A stretch of 64,000 nucleotides of DNA from Actinacidiphila yeochonensis CN732. GTDB taxonomy: Bacteria; Actinomycetota; Actinomycetes; Streptomycetales; Streptomycetaceae. Below the pieces are notes generated by a model. The model was not told where the DNA came from and did no database searches. It worked only from the letters and a program-made list of their open reading frames with translations. Shown in pieces: positions 17,423-26,485 of this stretch (position 1 is the first letter of the stretch; each line of letters begins with the position of its first letter). Where the stretch lies: NCBI RefSeq assembly GCF_000745345.1, contig NZ_JQNR01000005.1, forward strand, positions 1,302,001-1,366,000, given 5' to 3'. The position numbers and the translations under genes are program-made.

Positions 17423-17479
17423 TCGAAGGACATCGAACGCCTCGAAGGCCACCGAACGCCTCGAAGGACATCGAACGAG
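17423..17479. repeat. Three tandem 19-bp repeats upstream of the photolyase
   Basis: Three tandem copies of a 19-bp unit (TCGAAGGACATCGAACGCC and variants) occupy 17423-17441, 17442-17460 and 17461-17479. Related ACGACG-rich repeats continue to about 17545. They lie between the GlxA-type gene and the photolyase. They could be operator repeats or simple repeat expansion. Confidence 0.7.
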
Positions 17480-17583
17480 GCTGAACGACGGTGAACGACG
17501 TCGGACGACGGCGGTCGATGTCGGACGACGTTGGACGAGACCGGGCGAGACCGGGCGAGGTCGAAGGGGAGGAGGCGGCGGCG

Positions 17584-19149
17584 TTGGCGACGCGACCGCA
17601 CTGGCTCTTCGGCGACCAGTTGGGCCCGCACTTCATCGACCCGCGGCACGGCGGGCCCGACCGTGACGCGCCGCTGGTGATCATCGAGGCCCGTTCGGTG
17701 TTCGCCCGGCGCCGCTTCCACCGTGCCAAGGCCCACCTGGTGCTCTCCGCGATGCGGCACCGGGCGGCCGAGCTGGGCGACCGGGCGGTGTACGTCCGCG
17801 CCGACACCTACCGGGAGGGGCTGCGACGGGCGGTGCCCCGGGGCCGGGTCACCGTCTTCCCGCCGACCTCGCGCGCCGCGGCCGGCCTCGTCGGCGCGCT
17901 GGACCGGGTGGACGTGCTGCCCGAACGCGGCCACCTCGTCACCCGGGAGGAGTTCGCGGCCTGGGTCGGCGAGCACGGCGGAAAGCACGGCGACGGGCAC
18001 GGGCACGGGGGCGGGGACGGGCATGGGGGCGGGCACGGCGGTCGGCTGCGGCTGGAGGACTTCTACCGCTGGGTCCGCCGCGAGCAGGGCCTGCTGATGG
18101 ACGGCGGTGACCCGGCCGGGGGACGGTGGAACCTCGACCACGACAACCGCGAACCGCCGCCGTCCGGCCGCGCCGCGCTGGACCTGCCCCCGCCGTGGCG
18201 CCCCTCGGAGGACGCGGTGGACGACGAGGTCCGCCACGACCTGGACCGCTGGGAGCGCGAGGGCCGGGTGTCGTTCGTCGGCCGGGACGGGCCGCGCGGC
18301 TTCCCGGCCACCCGGCGGGAGGCCCTGGCCGCGCTGCGCCACTTCCTGCGCCACCGGCTGGCCGCGTTCGGGCCGTACGAGGACGCGGTGCTCGCCGCCG
18401 ACCCGGTGCTGGCCCACAGCCGGCTGTCCCCCGCGCTCAACCTCGGGCTGCTGCACCCGGACGAGTGCGTGCGGCGGGCCGAGAAGGCGCTGCGGTCCGG
18501 GGCCGCGCCCCTGAACAGCGTGGAGGGCTTCGTCCGCCAGATCGCCGGCTGGCGGGAGTACGTCCGGCTGCTGTACTGGCACTTCGGCGAGGACTACCGG
18601 CACCGCGACGAGCTGGGGCACACCGCCCCGCTGCCCGACTGGTTCGCCGAGCTGGACGCGGAGGCGGTGACGGCCCGCTGCCTGTCCACCGTGCTGGCCC
18701 AGGTCCGCGACACCGGGTGGACCCACCACATCCCGCGGCTGATGGTCCTGGGCAGCCGGGCGCTCCAGGACGGCTGGGACCCGGCCGCGGTGACCGACTG
18801 GTTCCACCGGTGCTTCGTCGACGGCTACGACTGGGTGATGCTGCCGAACGTCGTCGGCATGTCCCAGTACGCCGACGGCGGCCTGATGACGACGAAGCCC
18901 TACACCTCGGGCGGCGCGTACATCGACCGGATGAGCGACCTGTGCGCGGGCTGCGCCTACCGCCCGGGGGACCGCACCGGCGAGCGCGCCTGCCCCTACA
19001 CGGCGGGCTACTGGGCCTTCCTCCACCGCCACCGGGCCCGGCTGGAGCACAACCCCCGCACCGCCCGCGCGGTCCACGGCCTGGACCGGCTCTCCGACCT
19101 CCCCGAGACCCTGGCCGGCGTCCGCGACCGGGGCACCGCGGCGCCCTGA
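17584..19149 (+). CDS. Iron-sulfur bacterial cryptochrome/photolyase (FeS-BCP, PhrB type)
   Basis: This is a 521-residue photolyase-related protein of the FeS-BCP group, flavin enzymes that repair (6-4) photoproducts with light. The N-terminal antenna domain opens HWLFGDQLGPHFID. Four Cys at residues 366, 454, 457 and 470 have exactly the spacing of the [4Fe-4S] ligands of Agrobacterium PhrB (350, 438, 441, 454). The C-terminal motif SDLCAGCAYRPGDRTGE is typical. I chose TTG 17584 because GGGGAGGAGG lies upstream and the family starts there; ATG 17518 and GTG 17491 are longer alternatives that cross repeats. An unusual His/Gly-rich insert (DNA 17977-18048) separates the antenna domain from the rest. 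Confidence 0.92.
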   Translation: MATRPHWLFGDQLGPHFIDPRHGGPDRDAPLVIIEARSVFARRRFHRAKAHLVLSAMRHRAAELGDRAVYVRADTYREGLRRAVPRGRVTVFPPTSRAAAGLVGALDRVDVLPERGHLVTREEFAAWVGEHGGKHGDGHGHGGGDGHGGGHGGRLRLEDFYRWVRREQGLLMDGGDPAGGRWNLDHDNREPPPSGRAALDLPPPWRPSEDAVDDEVRHDLDRWEREGRVSFVGRDGPRGFPATRREALAALRHFLRHRLAAFGPYEDAVLAADPVLAHSRLSPALNLGLLHPDECVRRAEKALRSGAAPLNSVEGFVRQIAGWREYVRLLYWHFGEDYRHRDELGHTAPLPDWFAELDAEAVTARCLSTVLAQVRDTGWTHHIPRLMVLGSRALQDGWDPAAVTDWFHRCFVDGYDWVMLPNVVGMSQYADGGLMTTKPYTSGGAYIDRMSDLCAGCAYRPGDRTGERACPYTAGYWAFLHRHRARLEHNPRTARAVHGLDRLSDLPETLAGVRDRGTAAP

Positions 19150-19204
19150 CGGTCGGGTGCCCCGGGACCCGGGCGGGCCGTCGGGTTCGCTCCGGGGGAC
19201 CTGG

Positions 19205-19981
19205 TCAGCGTGGTGCGTGCGGTGCCGGACGCTCTTCCCCGGCCCCGGCCCCGGCCCCAGCCCCGGACGGCGTCGCATCCGCCCGCGCGAACAGCCCGTC
19301 GACGAGGGCGCGCAGCCCCTGCGGGTACGTGTCCCGTGCGGCCAGGGCGTGCCACCGCCGACCGACGGCGGCCAGGTGCGGCGCCCGCTCAGGGTCGAAC
19401 GCCTCGCGGAAGGCGGGCGGTTCGCCGTACGCCTGGCCGCGGGCGGTGCGGGCGCGGACGAGGATCTCGCCGACGGTGTAGTACCAGATGTCGCGGAAGA
19501 GGCCGACGGACTGCTCGGGTGTGCACCCGTGGTCGTCGGCCCCGGCCACGATCTCCTCGACCATCCAGAGGGCCGACTCGTCGAGGAGGCCGACGAACCC
19601 GTCGGTGGTGAGGACCTCCGCCGCCCACGGCCAGGCCGCGAGCGCGTCGTGCATCGCGGTGGCGGCCGCGATGACGCGCTCCCGCGGGTCGTCCGGCGGG
19701 CGCGGGCGGTCGAGCTGCTCGATGTGGTGGTTGAGCAGCTGGACGAGCAGGTCCTCCCGGTCCCGGATGTGGTGGTAGAGCGTCGTCGCCCCGACGCCGA
19801 TCTCGGCGGCCAGCCGGCGGATCGTCAGCTGCTCCCAGCCGTCCCGCTCGATGAGCTGCCGGGCCGCCGTCAGGATCTGCGCGCGGGAGGTCCGGGGCGG
19901 CCGGCCGGTACGGCCCTGGGGGGCGGGGGACCGGCTGGCGCGGCCGTGCGGTGCGGGCGGTCGGGGCATGCCTCCCATCAT
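19205..19981 (-). CDS. TetR-family repressor of the adjacent MFS exporter
   Basis: This is a 258-residue TetR-type regulator with an N-terminal helix-turn-helix (LTIRRLAAEIGVGATTLYHHI) and a TetR_C-like ligand domain. The first 30 residues are an Arg/Pro/Gly-rich tail, and the C-terminus is a low-complexity Ala/Gly stretch. ATG 19981 has GGAGGG nine bases upstream. The gene diverges from a DHA2-type MFS exporter, and two tandem palindromes (20065-20088) lie between them. That is the classic layout for a ligand-released repressor of an efflux pump. Confidence 0.88.
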   Translation of the reverse strand: MMGGMPRPPAPHGRASRSPAPQGRTGRPPRTSRAQILTAARQLIERDGWEQLTIRRLAAEIGVGATTLYHHIRDREDLLVQLLNHHIEQLDRPRPPDDPRERVIAAATAMHDALAAWPWAAEVLTTDGFVGLLDESALWMVEEIVAGADDHGCTPEQSVGLFRDIWYYTVGEILVRARTARGQAYGEPPAFREAFDPERAPHLAAVGRRWHALAARDTYPQGLRALVDGLFARADATPSGAGAGAGAGEERPAPHAPR

Positions 19982-20064
19982 GCCGTCAAGCCCTCCGCCG
20001 CCCCGGGAAGGGGCCGGTTCCCGGGCCGTTCGGCTTCCCGGCCCGCCGGGTGCGGTGTTACTTT

Positions 20065-20088
20065 CGGAACATGTTCCGGAACGCGTTC
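20065..20088. promoter_or_regulatory. Tandem palindromes, probable TetR operator
   Basis: A perfect 14-bp palindrome (CGGAACATGTTCCG, 20065-20078) is followed at once by a perfect 10-bp palindrome (GAACGCGTTC, 20079-20088). Both carry GAAC/GTTC half-sites. They sit between the TetR gene and the exporter gene it most likely controls. Confidence 0.75.
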
Positions 20089-20123
20089 GAAAAGTTGGCG
20101 CCGATGACGGGGGACGGTCCGCG

Positions 20124-21674
20124 ATGAGGAACGGGACGAACGAGCAGCACGGGAAGCACAAGCAGCACGAGAAGAGGGAGAAGGACGAGAAGAGGGGGGC
20201 ACACGGGATGGGCGGAGTGAGCGGGGTCGAGGGGGAGGGCGGTCCGGGCGCTCGGCTGGGGGTGGTGCTCGCCGTGGTGGCCCTCGCGCAGTTCATGGTG
20301 TCGCTGGACCTGTCGGTCGTGAACGTCGGACTCCCGCGGATCGGTGCCGGCCTCGGCTTCGGGGCGGTGGGGCTGACCTGGGTGATCCACGCCTACGCCC
20401 TCACCTTCGGCGGCCTGCTCCTGCTGGGCGGCAAGGCCGCCGACCGGTACGGCCGCAAGCGGGTCCTGCTCTTCGGGCTCGCCCTGTTCGGCCTCGCCTC
20501 ACTCGCCGGCGGCCTCGCGCGGGACCCCGGCCAACTCGTGGCCGCCCGCGCCGCGCAGGGCGTCGGGGCCGCCGCGCTGGCCCCGGCCGCGCTGGCACTG
20601 CTGACCGCGACGTTCCCCGCGGGCCGGCCCCGGGTCCGGGCGTTCGGGGTGTGGAGCGCGACGAACGCGGCCGGGGGCGCCCTCGGGGTCGTGATCGGCG
20701 GGCTGCTGACGCAGTACGCTGGCTGGCGCTGGGTGATGTTCGTGAACGTGCCGATGGCCGGCTGCGCGCTGGCCCTGGCGTGGCGCGGTGTCGCCGGCGG
20801 CCGTCCGGCCGGCCGCGGCGGACGGCCGGACCTGCTCGGCGCGGCGCTGGCCACGTCGGGCATGGTGCTGCTGGTGTTCGGCGTCGTGCGCACCGACCGG
20901 TACGCCTGGACCTCGGCGGTCACCCTGACGACGCTGGCCGCCGCCGCCCTGCTGCTGGCCGCGTTCGTCCACGTCGAGCGGACCACCGCCCGTGAACCGC
21001 TGATCCGTCCCGGCCTGTTCGCCAACCGCTCGGTGGCCGGGGCGAACCTCTTCAACCTCCTGGTCGGAGCCGCCATGACCCCGGCCTTCTACTTCCTGTC
21101 CCTCTACGTCCAGCAGGTCCTCGGGACGGGACCCGCGCTGACCGGGGCCATGTTCCTGCCGTTCACCTTCGTGCTGGTCGCGGGCACTGTGCTCGCCGTC
21201 AGGCTCGGCTACCGGCTCGCTCCGCGCTCCCTGCTGGTCCTCGGCGGGCTCCTCACCGCGGCCGGGCTGGCCTGGTTCGGCCTGATCGGCCCGGACGGCT
21301 CCTTCGCCGCCGACGTCCTCGGGCCCTCGGTCGTCGCCGGCACCGGCTTCGGGCTCTGCCTCGGGCCGGTCGTCTCCGTCGCCACCGCCGGCGTCGCGTC
21401 CCACGAGGCCGGTGCCGCCTCGGGTCTGCTCAACAGCTCGCGCCAGATCGGCGCGTCGCTGGGGCTCGCCGCCCTCGGCACCGCGGCACACCACCGCACC
21501 GGCCGGAGCACGTCCCTCGCGGCCCTCACCGACGGCTACGCGCTCGGCCTGACCGTCGGCGCCGGGCTGTTGGCCGCCGCCGCGCTCGTCGCCCTCACCG
21601 TCCTGCGGCGGACCAGCCCGGCGGTGCGGGCCGAGCGGGCCGCCGACCGCGGCCCGCTCCCCGTCCGGGACTGA
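20124..21674 (+). CDS. MFS drug exporter, DHA2 family (14 TM, EmrB/QacA type)
   Basis: This is a 516-residue drug/proton antiporter. Motif D1 (ALAQFMVSLDLSVVNVGLP) and motif A (GGKAADRYGRKRVLLFGL) are clear, as is motif C in TM5 (GGALGVVIGGLL). The number of hydrophobic segments fits 14 transmembrane helices. The N-terminal 30 residues are a Lys/Glu/His-rich low-complexity run. ATG 20124 is assigned; ATG 20208 with its own purine-rich site is a shorter alternative. The adjacent TetR gene and the palindromes suggest induction by the exported compound. Substrates cannot be predicted. Confidence 0.9.
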   Translation: MRNGTNEQHGKHKQHEKREKDEKRGAHGMGGVSGVEGEGGPGARLGVVLAVVALAQFMVSLDLSVVNVGLPRIGAGLGFGAVGLTWVIHAYALTFGGLLLLGGKAADRYGRKRVLLFGLALFGLASLAGGLARDPGQLVAARAAQGVGAAALAPAALALLTATFPAGRPRVRAFGVWSATNAAGGALGVVIGGLLTQYAGWRWVMFVNVPMAGCALALAWRGVAGGRPAGRGGRPDLLGAALATSGMVLLVFGVVRTDRYAWTSAVTLTTLAAAALLLAAFVHVERTTAREPLIRPGLFANRSVAGANLFNLLVGAAMTPAFYFLSLYVQQVLGTGPALTGAMFLPFTFVLVAGTVLAVRLGYRLAPRSLLVLGGLLTAAGLAWFGLIGPDGSFAADVLGPSVVAGTGFGLCLGPVVSVATAGVASHEAGAASGLLNSSRQIGASLGLAALGTAAHHRTGRSTSLAALTDGYALGLTVGAGLLAAAALVALTVLRRTSPAVRAERAADRGPLPVRD

Positions 21675-21957
21675 CCGGACGGCCGCCCCCCGGCGTCCCG
21701 GGCACCCGGAGCGCGACTCCTCGACGCGGGTGCCCGGACCGCGGTCCCCTCGCGCGGCGCCCCGGCCCGCCGGCACCCGCGCGGTAGGGCCTTCGGGCGG
21801 ATCGGGACGCAACACCCGTACGGGACGGTGGAATCGGACGTTCCACGCCACCGCGGGGACGACATCCCGCCGGGGGCTTCTCTTTCGGATCGCGATGCAT
21901 TGTCATGGGCATGCTTTGACGCGCGTCCCCGACCCCTCCCGAGAGGATCGCATCAGC

Positions 21958-22941
21958 GTGAGAAGTCCGAAGTCCGTGGCGGCCGTCCTCGCCACCACCG
22001 CGGCCATGGTCCTGGGCTGCGGCCTGGGCAGCGCCGCCGCCAGCCCCGCCCCCTCCACGTCCGCCGCCGCGAGCCCCGCGGCCACCGCCACCTGCAGCTC
22101 CGCCGCCGCCTCGGGCAGCGCCGTCCAAGGAGCCCTGACCCAGGCGCAGGTCCAGCAGCGGCTCTCCCCGCTCACCGCGCAGCGCCGCGCCCAGTACGGG
22201 CTTCCGGCGAAGGGCGCGCTCGGCGCCGAGAGCGCCGCCGGAGCCGCCTCCGCGCTCGGCTCCGCCGCGGTCAAGCCGCAGGTCGACATCCACCCGGCGC
22301 AGGGCACCTCCTTCCTGGCGCAGTCCGGCGCGGACGGCTCCTGCGCCACCCAGTCGGTCTCCACCTCGCTCGCGGTCCAGGACGGCTACACCACCATCTA
22401 CACGCCGACCATGTACCCGCCCGGCGGCTCCTGCGTCGAACTGGTCACCGTCTACACGCAGTCGGTGCGCGCGGTCTCCGCCTGGGACTGGTGCAAGAGC
22501 GTCGCCTTCGCGGCCTCGGTGCCCGTCAACAGCTCCTTCCTGAGCACCTACACCAACGGCTCGGGCGCCTACACCGGACGCGTCATCCGGACCTCCACAG
22601 CCTCCAACACCTGGAGCGCGTCCCTCTACAACTACGCGACCGGCGCCTGGGACACCCTGTTCACCCAGTCCGGCACCAACCAGTCCGGACGCACAGACGG
22701 TTGGGACATCGAGGAGCTCTACTCCACCGTCGGCACCTCCGGACAGGCGTACTCCTGCGCCGACATGGCCGGCCTGACCTTCGAGTCCAGCGGCATCTCG
22801 GTGCGTGACAACGGTGTCTGGTCCGCCGCGAGTTCGGCGAACTCCGACACCCACTACGACTCGGCGAGCGGCTCCTTCTACTGCCCGGGCCGCAGCTACC
22901 AGATGGTCAGCGCCTACACCCACTGGAAGGACGTGGGCTGA
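21958..22941 (+). CDS. Secreted protein, function unknown
   Basis: This is a 327-residue exported protein that begins at GTG 21958 after GAGAGG. A Sec signal peptide (VAAVLATTAAMVLGCGLGSAAA) is followed by an Ala/Ser-rich propeptide-like region up to about residue 110. A Cys-containing beta-rich domain then has many Tyr, Ser, Thr and Asn (TIYTPTMYPPGGSCVELVTVYTQ, WDWCKSVAF, DGWDIEELY, GRSYQMVSAYTHWKDVG). The regular Cys and aromatic pattern suggests a disulfide-linked extracellular domain, possibly carbohydrate-binding. I do not recognise a named family. It is followed by a strong bidirectional terminator. Confidence 0.75.
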   Translation: MRSPKSVAAVLATTAAMVLGCGLGSAAASPAPSTSAAASPAATATCSSAAASGSAVQGALTQAQVQQRLSPLTAQRRAQYGLPAKGALGAESAAGAASALGSAAVKPQVDIHPAQGTSFLAQSGADGSCATQSVSTSLAVQDGYTTIYTPTMYPPGGSCVELVTVYTQSVRAVSAWDWCKSVAFAASVPVNSSFLSTYTNGSGAYTGRVIRTSTASNTWSASLYNYATGAWDTLFTQSGTNQSGRTDGWDIEELYSTVGTSGQAYSCADMAGLTFESSGISVRDNGVWSAASSANSDTHYDSASGSFYCPGRSYQMVSAYTHWKDVG

Positions 22942-23006
22942 CCCCACGGCCCAAGAGCACCGGGAGCACTGGGAGACCCGGAAGCACCGGAAGCACCGGA
23001 AGTACC

Positions 23007-23048
23007 GGGAGCCCCGCCGCGCCGCCTTCGCGGGGCGGCGGGGCTCCC
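23007..23048. terminator. Strong bidirectional terminator (14-bp perfect stem)
   Basis: Exact inverted arms at 23007-23020 and 23035-23048 lie between convergent genes. Just upstream (22985-23006) are tandem 9-bp repeats of the form GAAGCACCG. Confidence 0.8.
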
Positions 23049-23052
23049 CGCG

Positions 23053-23916
23053 TCAGCAGGCGCCGCGGTCGGACCAGGCGGCCCAGGAGGCGGGATCGCT
23101 GGGGACGGCACCCGTCGAGTAGGCGGTGGCGGTGTACCTGCGGCCGTTGTACGACACGGTGGCGCCCGGGGCGTAGGAGGCCGACGCCTGCCAGGCGGCC
23201 GGGCACCCGGAGCCGCCGGTGGTGCTTGCCGTGGCCGCCGGGACGGAGGCCGAGGAGGCGCCCGCGGTTCCGGCGGTGTCGGCCGCCGCCACGGTGTAGC
23301 TGTAGGAGGTGCCCGAGGCGAGGCCGGTGTCGGTGTAGGAGGTGCCCGTGGTGGAGCCGACCAGGACGCCGCCGCGGTAGACGTGGTACGAGGCCGCGCC
23401 GGCCACGCCCGTCCAGGCCAGCGAGACGGAGCCGGCGGTGGTGGCGGTGACGTGCAGGCCGGTGGGTGCGGCGAGCTGGGTGGGGGCGCCGCCCGAGGAG
23501 ACGAACTCCCAGGTGACGCCGGTGACGACGCCCGTGCCCAGCGGCGCGAACTCGGCGAACGCCGGCTGGCTGAGGTCGATGTGGGTCGCGTCGCAGCTGG
23601 GGCACTTGTCGGCCGCGGGGAGGGTGAGCGTCCGGCCCCCGTACGTGACCTGGACCGATATCCCCTGGCAGAGGGGGTCGTTGTTCGGGTTGGCGGCGGT
23701 CCACCACTGGTAGGAGACGGCCACCAGGTACTGCGTGGACGCGTCGACGGGGGTGCCGCAGGCGCCGTATCCGGCGTCGTTGTAGTACGTCATCTCGCCC
23801 GTCACGGGCTGGCCGATCGGTACGGCGGCCGAGGCCGGCCCACCGGCCAGGACCATCAGCGCCGAGGCGCCCACCAGAGCGCCGATCCAGTGCCTGAGGC
23901 GTCGCGGGGTGCGCAT
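23053..23916 (-). CDS. Secreted expansin/RlpA-like protein with FnIII and CBM5/12 modules
   Basis: This is a 287-residue exported protein. The signal peptide ends in GGPASA. Residues about 33-140 form a double-psi beta-barrel like expansins and RlpA-like proteins (MTYYNDAGYGACGTPVD, DKCPSCDATHIDLSQPAF). This is followed by a fibronectin type III module (TGLHVTATTAGSVSLAW, about 150-235) and a C-terminal CBM5/12-type carbohydrate-binding module (CPAAWQASASYAPGATVSY). The set suggests a non-hydrolytic protein acting on chitin, cellulose or cell walls. The conserved Asp of the barrel is visible in HIDLS. GAGAGGAGAGG precedes the ATG. It has no operon partners. Confidence 0.85.
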   Translation of the reverse strand: MRTPRRLRHWIGALVGASALMVLAGGPASAAVPIGQPVTGEMTYYNDAGYGACGTPVDASTQYLVAVSYQWWTAANPNNDPLCQGISVQVTYGGRTLTLPAADKCPSCDATHIDLSQPAFAEFAPLGTGVVTGVTWEFVSSGGAPTQLAAPTGLHVTATTAGSVSLAWTGVAGAASYHVYRGGVLVGSTTGTSYTDTGLASGTSYSYTVAAADTAGTAGASSASVPAATASTTGGSGCPAAWQASASYAPGATVSYNGRRYTATAYSTGAVPSDPASWAAWSDRGAC

Positions 23917-24617
23917 GCTGCCTCTCCTCTCCTTCTGCTGGCTTCCGTCGACGCCCGCTGGCGTCCGCTGGCTTCCACCGGCCTCCGTCGACTTCTGCCG
24001 ACGAGGGCCCCGCGGGCGGACTGCGGGCGGGGCGGTGCGGGCACGGTGTACGTCGCTGCCCGTACTCACTCAACTCCCCACCGTGCAAACCGTGTTGAGA
24101 GGTCGGCTGATTTCGCCCCGTCCGGCCGCCGTGGTGGTACGGGCGCTCTCGCGGCCGGTGCGGGCCCGCGTCCCCGGGTCGGCTGAGGATTCCGGTCGTT
24201 CGGCGCCGGCGGCCGCGCGGGTCCGAGTGGGGACGTGGTGACGGGTGGGGTCGTATACGGATGGACGGCTGCACGGCCGTGAGCTGCGCCGCGCCGCCCG
24301 CGCGGTGGCGTCGGGGTGCCGGCGGACGGCGGCGGGCACCGCTGGGTGCGGGGCGCCGTACGCCCACGAAACCACTGTTTCCGCAGGTCAGGTGGGCGTG
24401 ACCGAAAGTTGCCTCTTGCAATGATCCGCGATGCCGTCGTCCGTTGACTGGCGGCTCGGCGCGGATGACGATCCGTATAGATGCTCTCTACACATGATTC
24501 GTGTGACGAGCGTGTTTCGGGGGTGCCCGGCGTTCCGCGGTCCGCGTACAGCGGTCCACGGTCTGCGGGACGCCGGGCGGTGACGGGGGCGGAATCGAGC
24601 GAGCGGGAGGAAGAGAC
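23917..24617. other. Long intergenic region upstream of asparagine synthetase
   Basis: No gene is recognised. The left part has imperfect repeats around GCTTCC and GTCGAC next to the expansin-like gene start. The right part is AT-richer around 24440-24510 and holds a TTGACT hexamer (24444-24449), TATAGA (24476-24481) and the dyad at 24491. It probably carries the promoters of both divergent genes. Confidence 0.45.
24491..24505. promoter_or_regulatory. Dyad CACATGATTCGTGTG, possible operator of asnB
   Basis: A 7-1-7 dyad with one mismatch lies 113 bp upstream of the asparagine synthetase start, next to a TATAGA hexamer. No regulator gene is adjacent, so the binding protein is unknown. Confidence 0.4.
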
Positions 24618-26459
24618 GTGTGCGGAATAGCCGGATGGATCTCCTACCAGCGTGACCTGCGGGCGGAGCAGGCGGCCGTCGACGCGATGACCGAGACGAT
24701 GTCCTGCCGCGGGCCGGACGACCGGGGCACCTGGGTCAGCGGACCCGCGGCCCTGGGCCACCGCAGGCTCGCGGTGATCGACCTGCCCGGGGGGCGCCAG
24801 CCGATGAGCGTCGGCACCCCGGGCGGCGAGGTCGCCATGGTGTACTCGGGGGAGGCGTACAACTTCCACGAGCTCCGTGCCGAACTGGCCTCGCGCGGCC
24901 ACCACTTCACCACCGACTCGGACACCGAGGTGGTGCTGCACGGCTACCTGGAGTGGGGAGCTGCGGTCGCCGAGCGGCTCAACGGCATGTACGCCTTCGC
25001 GATCTGGGACGAGCGCGAGCAGAAGCTCGTGATGATCCGCGACCGGATGGGCATCAAGCCCTTCTACTACTACCCGACGGCCGACGGCGTGCTCTTCGGC
25101 TCCGAGCCCAAGGCGATCCTGGCCAACCCGCTCGCCGGGCGGACCGTGACCGCCGACGGCCTGCGTGAGCTGTTCGCCTTCGTCAAGACCCCCGGCCACG
25201 CGGTCTGGCACGGTATGCGCGAGGTCGAACCCGGCACCGTGGTGACCGTCGACCGCGGCGGCGTCCGCACCCACGCCTACTGGACGCTGGAGACCCGGCC
25301 GCACACCGACGACCAGCAGACCTCCATCGCGCACGTGCGGACGCTGCTCGACGACATCGTCCGCCGCCAGCTCGTCGCCGACGTCCCGCTGTGCACCCTG
25401 CTCTCCGGCGGCCTGGACTCCTCCGCGATGACCGCGCTGGCGGCCCGCCAACTCGCCGAGACCGGCGGGACGGTGCGCAGCTTCGCGGTGGACTTCGCCG
25501 GCCGCACCGAGAACTTCGTCGCCGACGAGCTGCGCACCACCCCGGACACGCCGTTCGTGCACGACGTCGCCCGCGAGTCCGGCACCGACCACCAGGACAT
25601 CGTGCTCGACTCCGAGCAGCTCGCCGACCCCGAGGTGCGCTCCCGGGTGATCCGCGCCCGGGACCTGCCGGCCGGCTTCGGGGACATGGACGCCTCGCTG
25701 TACCTGCTGTTCAAGGCGATACGCGAGCACTCCACCGTGGCGCTGTCGGGGGAGTCGGCGGACGAGGTGTTCGGCGGATACCTCCAGTTCTTCGACCCGG
25801 AGGCGCGCAAGGGCGGGAACTTCCCGTGGCTGGCGCAGTTCTCCAAGCACTTCGGCGAGGACGACGCCATCCTCCACCAGGACCTCGGCAAGCTCCTGGA
25901 CCTCGACGGCTACACCCGCGACAGCTACGCCTCGGCGGTGACCGGGGTGCGGAGGCTGGACGGGGAGAGCGACTTCGAGTTCCGCATGCGGGTGATCTCC
26001 TACCTGCACCTGACCCGCTTCGTCCGGGTGCTGCTCGACCGCAAGGACCGGGCCAGCATGGCGGTCGGCCTGGAGGTGCGGGTGCCGTTCTGCGACCACC
26101 GGCTGGTGGAGTACGTCTACAACGCTCCGTGGGCCCTGAAGTCCTTCGACGGCCGGGAGAAGAGCCTGCTGCGCGAGGCGACGGCCGACGTACTGCCCCG
26201 GTCCGTCTACGACCGGGTCAAGAGCCCCTACCCGTCCACGCAGGACCCGGCCTACGCGGTGGCGCTCCAGAACGCCCTCAAGGACCTGCTGGCCAACCCC
26301 TCCCACCAGGTCTTCGACCTCGTCAGCCGGGACTGGATGACGCGCGCGGTGGCCGTCGACAGCCCGCAGATCAACCAGGCGTCGCGGCGCGGCATGGAGC
26401 GGACGCTGGATCTCGCCCTGTGGATGGACATGTACCAGCCCACCCTCGACCTGAGCTGA
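24618..26459 (+). CDS. asnB: Asparagine synthetase (glutamine-hydrolysing)
   Basis: This is a 613-residue class B asparagine synthetase. The GTG start follows GGAGGAAGAG and makes Cys2 the glutaminase nucleophile (MCGIAGWIS). The N-terminal Ntn domain carries RGPDDRG, and the C-terminal synthetase domain carries the pyrophosphatase loop LLSGGLDSSAM and the acceptor motif SGESADEVFGGY. It makes asparagine from aspartate, glutamine and ATP in the cytoplasm. Both active sites look intact. There are no biosynthetic genes around it that would point to a secondary-metabolite amidotransferase role. A very strong terminator follows. Confidence 0.95.
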   Translation: MCGIAGWISYQRDLRAEQAAVDAMTETMSCRGPDDRGTWVSGPAALGHRRLAVIDLPGGRQPMSVGTPGGEVAMVYSGEAYNFHELRAELASRGHHFTTDSDTEVVLHGYLEWGAAVAERLNGMYAFAIWDEREQKLVMIRDRMGIKPFYYYPTADGVLFGSEPKAILANPLAGRTVTADGLRELFAFVKTPGHAVWHGMREVEPGTVVTVDRGGVRTHAYWTLETRPHTDDQQTSIAHVRTLLDDIVRRQLVADVPLCTLLSGGLDSSAMTALAARQLAETGGTVRSFAVDFAGRTENFVADELRTTPDTPFVHDVARESGTDHQDIVLDSEQLADPEVRSRVIRARDLPAGFGDMDASLYLLFKAIREHSTVALSGESADEVFGGYLQFFDPEARKGGNFPWLAQFSKHFGEDDAILHQDLGKLLDLDGYTRDSYASAVTGVRRLDGESDFEFRMRVISYLHLTRFVRVLLDRKDRASMAVGLEVRVPFCDHRLVEYVYNAPWALKSFDGREKSLLREATADVLPRSVYDRVKSPYPSTQDPAYAVALQNALKDLLANPSHQVFDLVSRDWMTRAVAVDSPQINQASRRGMERTLDLALWMDMYQPTLDLS

Positions 26460-26485
26460 GCTGGCCTGGCCTGAACCAGTCGTAG

